64,000 bases of DNA from Tolypocladium sp. Sup5 PDA-1. Taxonomy: Eukaryota; Ascomycota; Sordariomycetes; Hypocreales; Ophiocordycipitaceae. The stretch spans positions 310,001 to 374,000 of the forward strand of contig JPHH03000017.1 of assembly GCA_000750105.3 (NCBI GenBank), given 5' to 3'. The notes under the pieces were generated by a model. The model made no database searches and was not told the DNA's origin. It was given only the letters and a program-made list of their open reading frames with translations. Below, piece after piece: positions 11,764 to 22,695 of the stretch (the first letter of the stretch is position 1; each line of letters begins with the position of its first letter). A program made the position numbers and the translations under genes.

Positions 11764-13427
11764 ATGGCAGTTGACGATGATCACAGCAAGGCAAGTGGCA
11801 ACGTGGAAGCGGCGCCTACAGATGCGTTCTCTGGCAAGGACGATGCCATCGCCATGGTAGGGGAGGAACGGCATGTGGTCGATGCCGCGGTGGAGGCAAG
11901 AGCAGTGAGGAAGATTGACTGGTTTCTGATCCCGGCCATGATTGTCGGATGTACGTATGCCTGCTGCTTGGATGGTCTTAGCAGATGAGGTGGTTGCTAA
12001 CTCATTTCTCACCAGACGGCCTCGTCTACTACGACAAAGCCATCCTTGGCTCTGCAGTCCTCTTTGGCATGACGAAAGACCTCCAACTCTCGGTTACGGA
12101 CAACTCAACCACGCCACCGACGGTCGACACCCGCCGTCTCAGCTGGGCAACCTCCCTCTTCTACTTTGGCATGCTCGCCGGGCTGTACCCCATGACGTTT
12201 GCTCTGCAACGCTTCGACATCGGCCGCATCCTGGGCGGCGTTGTCATCCTGTGGTCCGCCATTTGCATGCTCACCGCCGCCGTCACTTCGTGGCGGGGCC
12301 TGTTCGCGCAGCGCTTCTTCCTCGGCTTCGTCGAGAGCATCATCCCCACGGGCTTCATGTGCATCGTCTCAGGCTACTACACCCAATCTGAGCAGTCGTT
12401 GCGCCAGAGCTGGTGGTTCAGCAGCACCGGGCTCTTCACCATCATTGGCGGCGCGCTCAACTATGGGTTTGCGCAGATCCAGGGCGGCGGGCTGCGGCCT
12501 TGGCAGTACATTTACCTGTTGGCCGGATCGTTGACCTTCTTGTTCGGCTGCTTCTGCTTTGCCATGCCCAACTCGCCCGTGTCAGCTTGGTTCTTGACCA
12601 GCGAGGAGAAGTTTGCGGCGGTGGAGAGGCTGCGCCATGGGCAGACGGGCGTGCGCTGCACCAAGTTCAAGTGGTCCCAGCTGAAAGAGGCCGTCTTGGA
12701 CGTCAAGGTCTGGCTCGTTGCACTTATGATGGCTTCGGCCTACACCATGAACGGTGCAGTGAGCGGCTTCGGTCCGCTCATTGTATCGACGTTTGGCTGG
12801 AGCACGCTCGCTTCCATCCTGTTCCAGTTTCCACTTGGCGGGCTGTGCTTCATCGTCATTCTTCTCACAGGCTATCTCGGCTCCAAGTTCAACAACATTC
12901 GCATTCTCATGCTCATCGCGACATGCCTACCCGTCATTGCAGGCTGCGCCATCATCTGGAAGAGCGAGTGGTCTTACCATGCAGCGGCACCAGTTGTCGG
13001 ATACTCCATCACCGGCTTCTTTGGCGGCACTGTCAGCCTCGTAATCACAATCGGCATGTCAAACGTGGCCGGCCATACCAAAAAGAGCTTTATGGCGGCG
13101 ACAATCTTCGTCGCCTACTGTGTTGGCAACATCGTGGGACCGCAGCTAGTGTGGTCGCAGACGAAGAGCGAGCACTATCCCGCGTTGTGGCTTGGCCTCA
13201 TCATTTGGTGAGTAGTACATGTGTCCTAATTCTCCGTCCATCATGCTAACTGTATCTATTCTCGCAGCTACATCATCTGCATTGCCGCCGCTGTGGTTCT
13301 GTATTTTGTGTTACGCAATGAGAACAAGAAAAAAATGGCGCTCCCCGAGGACGAGGCCGAAAGGGCGAAACTAGCGTTTCAAGATCTCACGGACAAAGAG
13401 AACCCGTACTTTCGTTATGTTTACTAG
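11764..13427 (+). CDS. MFS permease of the DAL5 allantoate/anion:cation symporter family
   Basis: Three exons (11764-11950, 12016-13207, 13268-13427) give 512 residues. The first ATG is at 11764 (MAVDDDHSKA). After a hydrophilic N-terminus come RKIDWFLIPAMIVG and YDKAILGSAVLFGM, the typical first two blocks of the DAL5 group. A WATSLFYFGMLAGLYP segment, the LFAQRFFLGFVES helix and PRPWQYIYLLAGS-like block (here LRPWQYIYLLAGS) follow. About twelve membrane helices can be counted. The tail DLTDKENPYFRYVY matches the conserved C-terminus of this family. Known members import allantoate, ureidosuccinate, nicotinate and other organic anions by proton symport at the plasma membrane; the substrate here is not determined. 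Its presence 21 kb from a urea amidolyase is suggestive only. Confidence 0.9.
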
Positions 13428-13858
13428 TCTTTTATGGGGGGTGGAAAGACAGAAGTCGATGCTTACGGCTTCGGCCTCGAAAGAGCGGGTGACCCGGCAC
13501 GGAGGTGGGGCTGTGCCCGGCTCCGGGGTCTCGGAGTTCAAGACACAATGGTCTGTCGAAAAAACGAAACGCGTCGCGCCCCATTTTAGCAGGCAGGCTA
13601 GCATCTACGACTTGAAGACATCAATGGCACGGATCATCAAACGCTCATTGTCTGCTCATGGCCGCCATTCCACTCAGAGCGACTACTGATGGACTCCAGG
13701 TATTCCCTGTTTCATGATGCCTTTGTTATGGCCAATATGTACAAAATCAGCACCGTATTGAGCGACTAAGTTGCCACTAATCCCATATCCAAATCCAAAT
13801 CGTGGCATACGTTATAATCACCATGTAGTATAATGCCCATTTGCTGGGAGCAGGTTCT
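13428..13858. other. Convergent intergenic spacer
   Basis: 430 bases between the stop of the permease and the stop of the GT31 gene. It presumably carries both 3' untranslated regions. No gene or RNA is recognised. Confidence 0.5.
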
Positions 13859-15840
13859 TCAAAATATCCTCGTCACGCTGGGTCCAACCCAGTGAGCCCC
13901 TTTGCACTGTTTCTCCTCTCTCCACTTGTCTATGCGTTCTCCAGCCCAACCAGAATTGTAGTTTGCCCAATGTCCCTCGGGCGTCTCACCATCGAGGATC
14001 TTTCGAGGCTTCCCGCCTCTCTTCTTGGGTATCACCTCCGGGTCTCTGGCCTGCCCGTACCGTATTGATCGCATGAGTACGCACGTATTGTCGTTGCCAC
14101 CGCGCCAGTTCCATTGGACGCACTGGTCCTCCTTCATGCAAAACTGCTCGCAAGACTCGAAAGAGTCAACTTTGGCTTCCGGCGGCGGATACCAGCTGTC
14201 CCAGTCTCCATTATCCCAGTTCTCGAGAACGCCAGGTTCGCCAGGATGTCGGAAATGCCATAGATCCGAGTATAAAAGCGGCCACTAATATTACCCCGTT
14301 AGACCAATTTCGAGTCCGGCACGTGCAAGCGATGGAGCACCTACATGCATCTTCCTCTGCCCAAACTCCCATCTCCAGAGGTCCACCATGTCCTTTGGTG
14401 TCGTCTTGTGAAGCGTCAGAACCGGCTGACACCAGTACATATCGCTAAAAGGGATGCCATGCAACGGATGTGGGTTGAACATTGGCCAATAGCCCTGCAG
14501 CTCAACACGGGCATTCCATAGCGCCCAGCCCATGACACTATCGCCGCAGCAGTCTTCTGATAGCAGCGACAGCCACTTCTCCGTGATCGGCGGTCCAATG
14601 TACTGGCCGCTTGATCCGACTTCGCGATGTAACAAGGCTTGAATAGCGGCCCGGCTGAGGACGAACCCAGGGCCGCCATTAGCGAACCAGGTTTTGATGT
14701 CCCGTCGCTTGTCGTGCCGGCCAGGAGATGGAGAGCCCATGTAGATGGGGACATCTGGGTCGAAAGTCTGAAGAAACCGGAAGACGTTATCCCAGAAGAC
14801 GTATCTACAGTTACCAGCAGTCAGCCAAGGGCCGCGCAGGGCAGCCAGCGGCCAGGTCGCTGCTCGCCACGGGGAGTAAAATGAGGAGCCCGCGATGCAG
14901 GAACTTACGTGTCTGCTTCTAAAAAGAAGTAGAAAGGCTTGTCCGGCTTGGTCATCCACGCCCTCTCCACCATGGGCAGGAACTTGTACTTGTCGATGAT
15001 CCAACCATCAATCAACTTTGCCGCTGCCGGATCTTCGCCGTGAAGTGTGCCATTGCCCCGCATCTCCTTTTGCCACATGTAATTCTTAAAGTCGCCATTC
15101 TTTTTTAGGTTGTAGTAGCTCTGCGGTAGGTCAGCGAGCGCATCCACGATCTTGTACTCGCGGATAGTGTCGTCGAGGTCCGACATGATGAGCAAGTCGT
15201 CCTTTCCAAAGCACGCGAGGACGCTATCAAGCTGAGCCTCAATCTTTGCTCGGTCCTCGCTGTGGCCAATCTTGAGTACCGGCTGAATATAGTTTATCAG
15301 GTGCTTGGGAAATGTCGCACACAGCTCCTCCTTTGTCTTCCCGGCCGGGTCGACAGAGACGGGCTGGAAACTACTCGTCGTCGGGAAGTGGTAGGCTTCG
15401 AGCGTCTCGTGGTAGCCGAGCAGCGGCAAGACAACGCCAACGCCGCCATCGCGGCTCGTTAATACCAGGTAAACCGTAAAGATGAAGGAAAATGTTGCGA
15501 TGGCGATGCGAATCAGGCGCTTGTTGAGCAACCGGCCGACGCGCGAGGGCTCTGGTGGCCGGGGTAGAATCGCCATGAGCACGTCTAAGGCATCGCAAAC
15601 TCGAGCGGCCCCGAATCGCAACCGGGTAGGGATCTGCCCGCGGAGAGGGATGAGATCCTTTTTGGACCCCGAGGGCCCAAGAAGATGCGCGAGCCATGCA
15701 TGAGGCTTCCCTGTTCCCCACACTCTTTTGACAGTGTTGGACCGCGCATCATGGGTCTCACTGACGCCCACAAGCCACCGGAGCCGACTTAGCGCCAATC
15801 CATCGCCCCAGCTGTCTAAGAATCTGAGCAAGCGGGACAC
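13859..15840 (-). CDS. GT31-type (Fringe-like) type II membrane glycosyltransferase
   Basis: Exons 14909-15840, 14345-14804 and 13859-14284 give 605 residues. A cytosolic N-terminus of about 109 residues is followed by one signal-anchor helix (RIAIATFSFIFTVYLVLTS, about 110-128), so the enzyme should sit in the Golgi or ER with a lumenal catalytic domain. The acidic metal-binding motif is EADT at 308-311, split by the first intron, followed by YVFWDN. GGPGFVLSRAA and the EDCCGDSVMGWAL block match the Fringe/GT31 fold, in which the latter carries the catalytic acid. The C-terminal exon is cysteine-containing (CEQFCMKEDQCVQWNW) and resembles a PAN-like tail often found in the fungal family. The sugar donor and acceptor are unknown. 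The long cytosolic N-terminus is unusual; a start further in is possible. Confidence 0.88.
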
Positions 15841-18094
15841 GAGACAAGTCGTGGCCTGGGGCTGGCTGGCTTTGATGGATCATGGATGTGATCTAATGTG
15901 GGATTGTGGGGAGCGGAGGATGAGCTGAGAGCTACTCGTAGGTAACAGTCGAAACATCCCAGCACAACACGGCCTTGCTCTCCACGTTGTTCTTTTTACG
16001 AGAGGCCAGATCAAGAGACGCGAATAGACAAAGCCAGCAACGTACATGTACGGACTACACGGTTCAGACGAGGGTCTTGCGGGCAAGTGTTGACGCATGA
16101 TGCTAAGCAAATTGACCTGATCCTGATGGGCGAGACACAACGCGAGCCACAATTCCCGGCAAAGTCAGCCTTATTACCCCTTACCCGAGCCAGGCCCCAG
16201 CCGCCTCCGTGGCCACTAAACCGAGGCTTAAAACAAAAGGGTGCACTGAGTGCCTCTGTCGCTGCCGGGGGTGCCGTGCCCATCGCGCTGGGACGGTGTC
16301 GTTTCTGTGCCCTTGCATGGATGCCAGACAGCCGTGTGATCACCGCAAAACCATCAAGGAAAAAGTCCAATACCAAGCCTTTGTTGTGACTAGTCCGTAC
16401 ACCTGACAGAGAGAGAAGCCCCGAGAGCCTAACAAGGGCCCAGTCTTCAAGTTGCCGACCAATATCATCAATGAAGCCTGATGCATCATTTCCAGTCGTC
16501 GCCCGGCTCGGGCGCTCCACCATCCAGGATCGGACGCGGCTCCGGATCCGCAATTGAAATCGCTGGTACCCCTGCAAGCAGACGTCATATGTACTCCGTA
16601 CGTTGGCTCTTTTTTGCTCTTTTGCCCGGCCGACCATGCAGCCGTCGTGCCCAAATGCTTCCAGCTCCACCGGTTATTGTTGGCTTGCCTCAGCTACCGA
16701 TATTACTCGTATTAATAATTTAGTAGGCCTCGCTCCACGATCTCCAGACGGCTGGTGACGGAGTTGCTGGACGGAGTTCCGACTGCATGGGTCGACTTCA
16801 TTGAGCCGCTTTATTATAGAGGGAATATCTTGTGCTGCTGAGCGACTGCGGAGCAAACTTATACGCATATTGAAGATGGACTGCCCGCATGGCCACGGTG
16901 TCTGTGTGCACTGCCATTGGCCGTGTTCAGGTGCCAGCGCATTGCTAAGTGTCCAACGGACGAACAAGAGGTTTACAACGACATGACGACGCCACGAAAA
17001 AGGCAACGGCCCCTTGGGCTCGTGGACGAATCAGTCGGGAAGTCGGGAAACTATCATTGGATGCGACCATCATCCGCCCTAATTGAAGTCTAGATCTTCC
17101 ACTCATTACGCGACCGTATATGATCAACGTTGACTTTCGGTAAGAGGTCGCCAAAAACACCTATACGTCACATTTGGACCATGCTGCGTACTGGCACACC
17201 GTCAAATGGAGCAACGAGCTCATGTTGTCGCCTGAACATGCCAGGCTGACGGGTCATATGCATTTGAAACGCCAGCCCCTCAACCATTGTCCTAAAGCTA
17301 TTCATACGTGGGTCTTACTGGGGCTGGTTGGCTGTGCGCGTCTAGGGGGCCGTTGAGCCAATCTACGAACAGAGAAGAGCCGTTGGTCCTGCGAGTCTGG
17401 ACTCCAACCAACAAAGCGACGAGCTCGTTGATGGGTTCAAAGCGCAGTCAAAGAATGACAGACGGCCAGGAATATGACCGCGAATTATACCGCTTTCAGT
17501 AACGCCTGCACTTATGGCACCATAGTATTCGACTAGCTGCCCGATTCTTGTCTCTGATTCTGCTGCTGGTCTGGTGGAACTCGGCGCTTGCTCTGTTGGC
17601 AGCGGGTCGCCGACTACGAGGGGCTGGCTGCCTAAGGAGGCTACGGAAAGTAGTTGCCATCTTCTGCTCCGAGCTCAATGCCAATGTAGCCTTGACAGTG
17701 GTGTGACGAGATGGCACGAAGTACATGCCCTCGGGACTATGGAAGTGTGTACTTCGTACGAAGTACATCTCGTGACAACAAAGGTCAACTGCGGTTGACT
17801 CGTTGAGCACCACGTTAACTACGAGTCGAGCCCAACCGACGTGAGTATTCAAACGTCGCACGAAAACCCCCCAGCTGTAAGCGAATCGTCCGCCACACGG
17901 TAGGTACTAAACGTGCCCCGACGGCTACGGAAGGAGGACTTTCCGGTCCGTCCGTTGGCTCTTGATTCTGCTTATGTTTTGCCATCAACATGCATGCCTC
18001 ATGAACGCTCGAAACGTTGCCTTGGCCCACCGAAGCGGGGCGCCTTGACTGAGCTTGTAAATCCCAACCAACAGCGCAATTTATCGTTACCGGA
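15841..18094. other. Intergenic region, no supported gene
   Basis: About 2.25 kb left of the transposon. Several short open frames on both strands (for example around 16011-16670) lack domains and splice structure. A TACTCCGTA nonamer lies at 16592-16600. A perfect 20-base palindrome at 17748-17767 is listed separately. The GT31 promoter must lie at its left end. Confidence 0.5.
17748..17767. repeat. 20-bp perfect palindrome
   Basis: The sequence reads TGTACTTCGTACGAAGTACA, identical to its reverse complement. It could bind a dimeric regulator or form a cruciform. There is no gene immediately next to it. Confidence 0.6.
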
Positions 18095-18102
18095 CATGAA
18101 AT

Positions 18103-18122
18103 CAGCGCTCATCATAAATCAA
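18103..18122 (+). repeat. Left terminal inverted repeat of the hAT element
   Basis: Begins CAGCGCTCATCATAAATCAA; 18 of 20 positions match the reverse complement of the right end. The preceding 8 bases, CATGAAAT, are the target duplication. Confidence 0.93.
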
Positions 18123-18267
18123 TCAAATCAACTTTGGCCCCAAAGTTGATTTGATTGACAGGTTTCCGGTCCAAATTGATTGATTTGATTTGATTGACTC
18201 CTCCCAATCAACTGTATGGGCGACCTGTACACCTGGTATACGAGGGTCTTTCGCCGTCCCCTACGAC

Positions 18268-20940
18268 TTAATTCCCTCCCCAACTCCCCAGCTTCACCCC
18301 ACCATGTCGGACCCAATTCTTCAGACAATGAACTCGCTCCAGCGTATCAGCCCCCATGGCGAGCCTTTGTGATGTTAGCGTCAACTTGGCCAGGCTGAAC
18401 TGCCTCTCGCAGTCAGTTGCCATCGCCGGAATGGCAAAGACGTCCAAGGCAAAGCTGCTTAATGCCGGGAAAGTATGCTTATGGTCTCTCCACCACTGGA
18501 TCGGCTCTTGTGTGTCTTGTGGCTCAAGGCGGAGGTACTTGTCCAACTCGCTGACACTGCCGCTCGTTGCAAATGCCTTTTTCGTTCTGCTGTTAATCCA
18601 CTGCGTATAGTGATCGTCCTTCTTGCCCGTTCCCATTGAGGCAGGCTTCGACTGTTCCTTGTCATTCTGCTGGTTCGTCTGATACCACCGCGCAAAGTAG
18701 TCCTTCATGCCCGCCTTTGCATCACGAACCCAGGCTAATTGTTCCTCAGTCACCCAAGTAGCCTCCAACCAGCTGATGCCAAATCTCGGATGAAGAATAA
18801 CTGCTGCCGCAAACAAGGGAGACTCTCCGAGCTTATTGTAATACTCGTCCAGCTTCTTCCAGCCGTTGTTGATAGATGCCCGGATATACGCTCGATGATC
18901 TGCGGGTAACGAGCTCTTCTGGGAGATCTCATGCGACGGTGACTTATCAAGCGAGTCATGTTCGGTCCGGGAATGCTCTGGCAAGGCAGCTACCGTAAAT
19001 CTTGACGTTTGACTTCGCTGTTGAACCATATATATCTCGTCATCAAAGCGAGCAGGGCGGCGACGGGCACGGGTCGGCCGGCTTTCGAATTCCCTCAGAC
19101 CAATCGGCTCAAGATCGTCTAGATTCGTCTCCCTTATTGTCTTGGTTGTTACCTCGTTGTAAAAGCCTTTCCAGTCCTCGAAATGTTCGAGCAGGTATTC
19201 CATTCCAACCAGGACTTCCCACAGCCGCCCATGGCTGTCGCCTTTACCCCAACCTTGCGTCCGCATCGTCTGAAAGTATAGAGGCTTAAGGATCTCGTTG
19301 ACCTCGCCAAGAACGCGCCAATCCTCGTTGGATAAGATATCATCAGCAGGGATTCGTTTTGCCTCGTCTTGCTCGCCCTCGAGCGCAAAGATGAAAGCCC
19401 TAATGTCAGTCTGCTTCCGCAGAGCCCTCTCAATCATCATATAAGTAGAGTTCCACCGCGTCTCATTATCCAGCACGACCTCAAGCTCGGCGGTTGATTC
19501 CTCGGAAAGACGGTACCCCTCGTACTCCTGCTCGTGAGCGATGCGCTTGAAATATTCGCTGCGTTGAGGTGACGATCTGATGAATTTGACGATATTGTGG
19601 AGCTTTCCAATTGGGCCCTTTGAACGCCAATGACGAAGGTCTTGCTCCGCAAGACCTCTCATGCCGTTGATGTCTGACTCTAGCTCGAAAGAGTCGGCAT
19701 CTTTGCCGAAAAGAAACGCGCGCGCAACAAGATTGAGAATATGGCCATAGCAGCGCATCCGATGGGCCTTTATATCAGCCGCTTTGATCGACGGGTCAAG
19801 CTGCCTGAAGAAATAGGACAAACAGGTGTCGTTCGCCTTCAGATTGTCAGACATGACCGTTCCAACCCGCCCACCAATCTCCCACTGTTGGACAATGCCG
19901 AACAAAGTATGCGCAAGGTTCTCGCCATTGTGAGTACCAAATTGACGGCGTAGGGCCAGCAACCTGGATTGTTGGTACCCGACTTTGTCGATGAAGTGCG
20001 CAAACACAGCCATTATCGAAAGGCGGTTTGGCGATGTCCAGAGATCGAAGCTGATGTGTATTTTCGTGAGCGCAGTACCCAGCTCCGCTCTGATAACATC
20101 GATTTTGGACTCGAAGATCCTCTGAAGCTCTCTGGTTATAGAACTGCTACTCCAGGGGATCTGGAGCGCTAATTCATGGTCGAATCGGTAGAAAAGCTCC
20201 TTCAGAAACTTGTGCTCAAAAATTGTAAATGGCACATCGCTGTCAATGACGAACCCAACACTGAGTTCTTGTATAGCTTTGACCTTTGCTTTTGGTATCA
20301 TGCTCTGGTCAAGCCGCGGTCGTTTGGGAGGTGCACAGGAATGGGTATCGATCGCGCTATCGTCGTCGCTGGGGCTTGACTGGCTCGTCGGGGTGATCCG
20401 GTGAAATCTAGGCGAGTCAGTAGATGGATTTGTTGGTCCAGGGGCGGATACGTACTTGCGAAGATGATCTGCTGCTGAAGATGTGGCTTGTACTGAGAAG
20501 AATTCCGGCCGGCCCTTCGTATCGCAACGACTGCAGCACCAGACATTACCGATTGGCTGATCCTGGTTATTCAATTCGATGAAAAACATGCCATGTGACC
20601 TAATCCAGCTCTTTCTACCCTTTGCACCCTTCCGGGCTAGCGAAGCTTCTTGGACAAAGCGGCGGTTCTTCCAGACGATCTTGGGTAGATCCTCAATAGT
20701 AGGGTTAACGGGCAGATCTTGGACAGCAGCCTCCTCGAGTTGCTTGGCCACGGTCGTTGGTTGTGATAGTCGCGAGAACGCAGAAGGAAAGAGTGAAGTG
20801 GGGCATGGTGTTGAAACCTCTGGCGAAAGACTCGACGGAGTAGACGGTGTTTGTAAGTGCGACATCTCGTCGTTGATGTTATGTCGTGACGGCGAAGTTG
20901 ACGCGTCGCGCAGGGTGGCGAAGGCGCGTAACCGCGTCAT
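18268..20940 (-). CDS. hAT transposase with BED zinc finger
   Basis: An uninterrupted frame of 890 codons. A BED-type finger near residues 130-165 has CSRC followed by SSAADHLRK. If the 48-base segment 20408-20455 is removed as an intron (GTACGT donor, CTAG acceptor), the frame is kept and HLRK joins FH, completing a C-x2-C...H-x4-H finger; the spliced protein is 874 residues. The middle contains the RNase H-like core, including KIHISFDLWTSPN and the TRWNSTYMMIERAL block. The C-terminal hAT dimerisation region shows PIQWWRDHKHTFPALS and FAIPAMATDCERQFS. It should cut and paste the element through the inverted repeats. No stop codons or frameshifts are seen, so the gene appears functional. The nearest named relatives would be fungal hAT elements; I cannot choose one. 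Confidence 0.94.
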   Translation of the reverse strand: MTRLRAFATLRDASTSPSRHNINDEMSHLQTPSTPSSLSPEVSTPCPTSLFPSAFSRLSQPTTVAKQLEEAAVQDLPVNPTIEDLPKIVWKNRRFVQEASLARKGAKGRKSWIRSHGMFFIELNNQDQPIGNVWCCSRCDTKGRPEFFSVQATSSAADHLRKYVSAPGPTNPSTDSPRFHRITPTSQSSPSDDDSAIDTHSCAPPKRPRLDQSMIPKAKVKAIQELSVGFVIDSDVPFTIFEHKFLKELFYRFDHELALQIPWSSSSITRELQRIFESKIDVIRAELGTALTKIHISFDLWTSPNRLSIMAVFAHFIDKVGYQQSRLLALRRQFGTHNGENLAHTLFGIVQQWEIGGRVGTVMSDNLKANDTCLSYFFRQLDPSIKAADIKAHRMRCYGHILNLVARAFLFGKDADSFELESDINGMRGLAEQDLRHWRSKGPIGKLHNIVKFIRSSPQRSEYFKRIAHEQEYEGYRLSEESTAELEVVLDNETRWNSTYMMIERALRKQTDIRAFIFALEGEQDEAKRIPADDILSNEDWRVLGEVNEILKPLYFQTMRTQGWGKGDSHGRLWEVLVGMEYLLEHFEDWKGFYNEVTTKTIRETNLDDLEPIGLREFESRPTRARRRPARFDDEIYMVQQRSQTSRFTVAALPEHSRTEHDSLDKSPSHEISQKSSLPADHRAYIRASINNGWKKLDEYYNKLGESPLFAAAVILHPRFGISWLEATWVTEEQLAWVRDAKAGMKDYFARWYQTNQQNDKEQSKPASMGTGKKDDHYTQWINSRTKKAFATSGSVSELDKYLRLEPQDTQEPIQWWRDHKHTFPALSSFALDVFAIPAMATDCERQFSLAKLTLTSQRLAMGADTLERVHCLKNWVRHGGVKLGSWGGN

Positions 20941-21216
20941 CCTAGCTAGCCCCGGGTTGGCCCGGCCGGCGATAGTAGGTACCTAATCTTACTGCTATAT
21001 TATGTGGTTGAGTAAGTAGCATCCATCTGTGATTACGTTCTGTAGGGTAGGGACCAGGCAGGACAGGTCATTCATTGATGGCACTTCGGGTAACTACAGC
21101 ATAGTATATATCAACTTAACCAAATCATGTCAACTTTCAAATCACTGGAATTGATTTGATTGAACGTAAGACTGGGCTGATTTGATTGATTTGATTGGGA
21201 TGATTGATTGATTGAG

Positions 21217-21236
21217 TTGATCTGTGATGAGCGCTG
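21217..21236 (-). repeat. Right terminal inverted repeat of the hAT element
   Basis: Read on the minus strand it begins CAGCGCTCATCACAGATCAA. The following plus-strand 8 bases at 21237-21244, CATGAAAT, repeat the left target-site copy exactly. Confidence 0.93.
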
Positions 21237-21342
21237 CATGAAATCAATGAAAAATGACCTCCTCGTCCTGCTGCTGCTCTGCTCTAGCTGTGAGCACACC
21301 ACAGTAGTCCTTTGAGGTTCAGCCTGCCATGACCATCTAGCC

Positions 21343-22695
21343 ATGCGTCGGAGACTACTGCTGCTCGCGGCGCCTCTCCTCTCGTTGTTCTTCATCGCGG
21401 GGAGCCTCTACTTTGGAAGGGACCGGCTTCGTCAACTGCCGCGTCCCGCATTTCTGAGCGAGCATGAGCACGAGAAACAGCCTCAGGAGCCTGTTAAAGA
21501 ACCAACAGAGGCCGTGGCGATAGATGGTTAGAGTTCCGGGCATCCAGCGGCCAGCAAATTGCTGCGAAACGACATACTGACTGTTTTGTGCTACGCAGCC
21601 CCCATATTATCCGAAGTCACCATCGCAACCTACCTCGACGCAATACTAGACAGAAAGCCAACGCGCCTCGAGAACTTCAAGTGTCCGGCGATCAACAGCA
21701 CGCGATATGAGTCGCTCAAGCCGGCAGACTTGTCAGACTCCAGTATCCGCTACTTCTTTGCTCTCAATCTACGACAAAACCTACCCCTGCTACCCCGACT
21801 GATAGGCAGCATTGTCGAAGCTATCCGCTTCCTCGGTCCGCAACATTGCGCCGTTTCTATTGCCGAGGGGAACTCTCCTGACGGGACAGGCGATGTTCTA
21901 GCAGCGCTTCGACCTCACTTCAAAGCTCTAGGTATTACATACTCGCTCCAATCGTCACGAATCGATCCTTCCAAAGACGATCGCATTGGGAGACTTGCGG
22001 AGCTGCGGAATTTGGCTCTGCAACCGCTACACAATCTCTCCGGCCGCGCCAACAAGGACACAACTATCCTGTTCCTCAACGACGTCGCAGCCTGTCCTGA
22101 TGACATCCTCGAGTTGGCTTTCCAGCGGAAGAACCTGGGTGCTGACATGACATGCGCTATGGATTGGTCACATGTCGCCCACGATCCTACCTTCTATGAT
22201 GTGTGGGTATCACGAGGTATCAATGGCGACTCTTTCTTCGAAATCCCAGAGGACGGCAGCTGGAACTTGGCGTGGAACCTATTTTGGAACGCGGATGAGA
22301 CTCGAGCCCGGTTTCGTAAGCACCGGCCATTCCAGGTCTTCGCCTGCTGGAACGGCGCAGTCGCTTTCGGCGCTCAGCCAATCCTGGAGAATTTGCGCTT
22401 CAGGACATCGAACGAGAAGACCGGCGAGTGCTTCCAGGGCGAGCCGCAGCTGTTGTGTAAGGATATGTGGTTCCGCGGTTATGGCAAGATTGCCGTTGTG
22501 CCCACTGTGAACCTGGAGTACACAGTGGCCCATGGGAAGAAGATCAAAGCTGCGAAAGGGTTCGCGTCCGACCTCGTCGCAAAGCAGATTTTATCCGACG
22601 ACATAATTGAATGGCAGCCCCCACCAGACAAGGTCAAATGCATGCCAAACTGGCAACACCAGTCCTGGCTGCCGTGGAACGAAACCTTGACATAA
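21343..22695 (+). CDS. CMT1/CAP59-type alpha-1,3-mannosyltransferase (GT69 family)
   Basis: Exons 21343-21526 and 21599-22695 give 426 residues. The N-terminus MRRRLLLLAAPLLSLFF is a signal anchor, predicting a type II Golgi protein. The catalytic part has FALNLRQNLPLLPRLI, SIAEGNSPDGTGDVL, FLNDVAACPDDILEL and MTCAMDWSHVAHDPTFYD, which are diagnostic blocks of the cryptococcal mannosyltransferase 1 (CAP59_mtransfer) family. The NDV in FLNDVAA stands where a DxD-like metal site is expected. In Cryptococcus the family acts in capsule and glycan synthesis; in ascomycetes the acceptor is mostly unknown. The donor site of the intron (GTTAGA) is non-consensus. The hAT element ends 106 bases upstream, so the promoter is likely displaced or replaced. 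Confidence 0.9.

Larger units (their letters stand above)
18103..21236 (-). mobile_element. Complete hAT-superfamily DNA transposon, 3134 bp
   Basis: The element is bounded by terminal inverted repeats of 20 bases with 18 matches, both beginning CAGCGCTCATCA. Directly outside them is a perfect 8-base duplication, CATGAAAT, at 18095-18102 and 21237-21244, as expected for hAT insertion. Multiple copies of TTGATTTGATTGA-like subterminal motifs lie just inside both ends (about 18113-18210 and 21150-21216). A single long transposase gene on the minus strand fills the interior. Intact ORF, near-identical ends and a perfect target duplication suggest a recent and possibly still active copy. It sits 106 bases upstream of the start codon of the neighbouring mannosyltransferase gene. 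Confidence 0.95.

Noticed and set aside
12413..13249. 278-codon plus-strand frame
   Set aside because: An alternative frame of the DAL5-like permease; rich in His/Arg/Cys without any domain.
16011..16670. 219-codon minus-strand frame between the GT31 gene and the transposon
   Set aside because: No recognisable motif and atypical composition; insufficient for a gene call.
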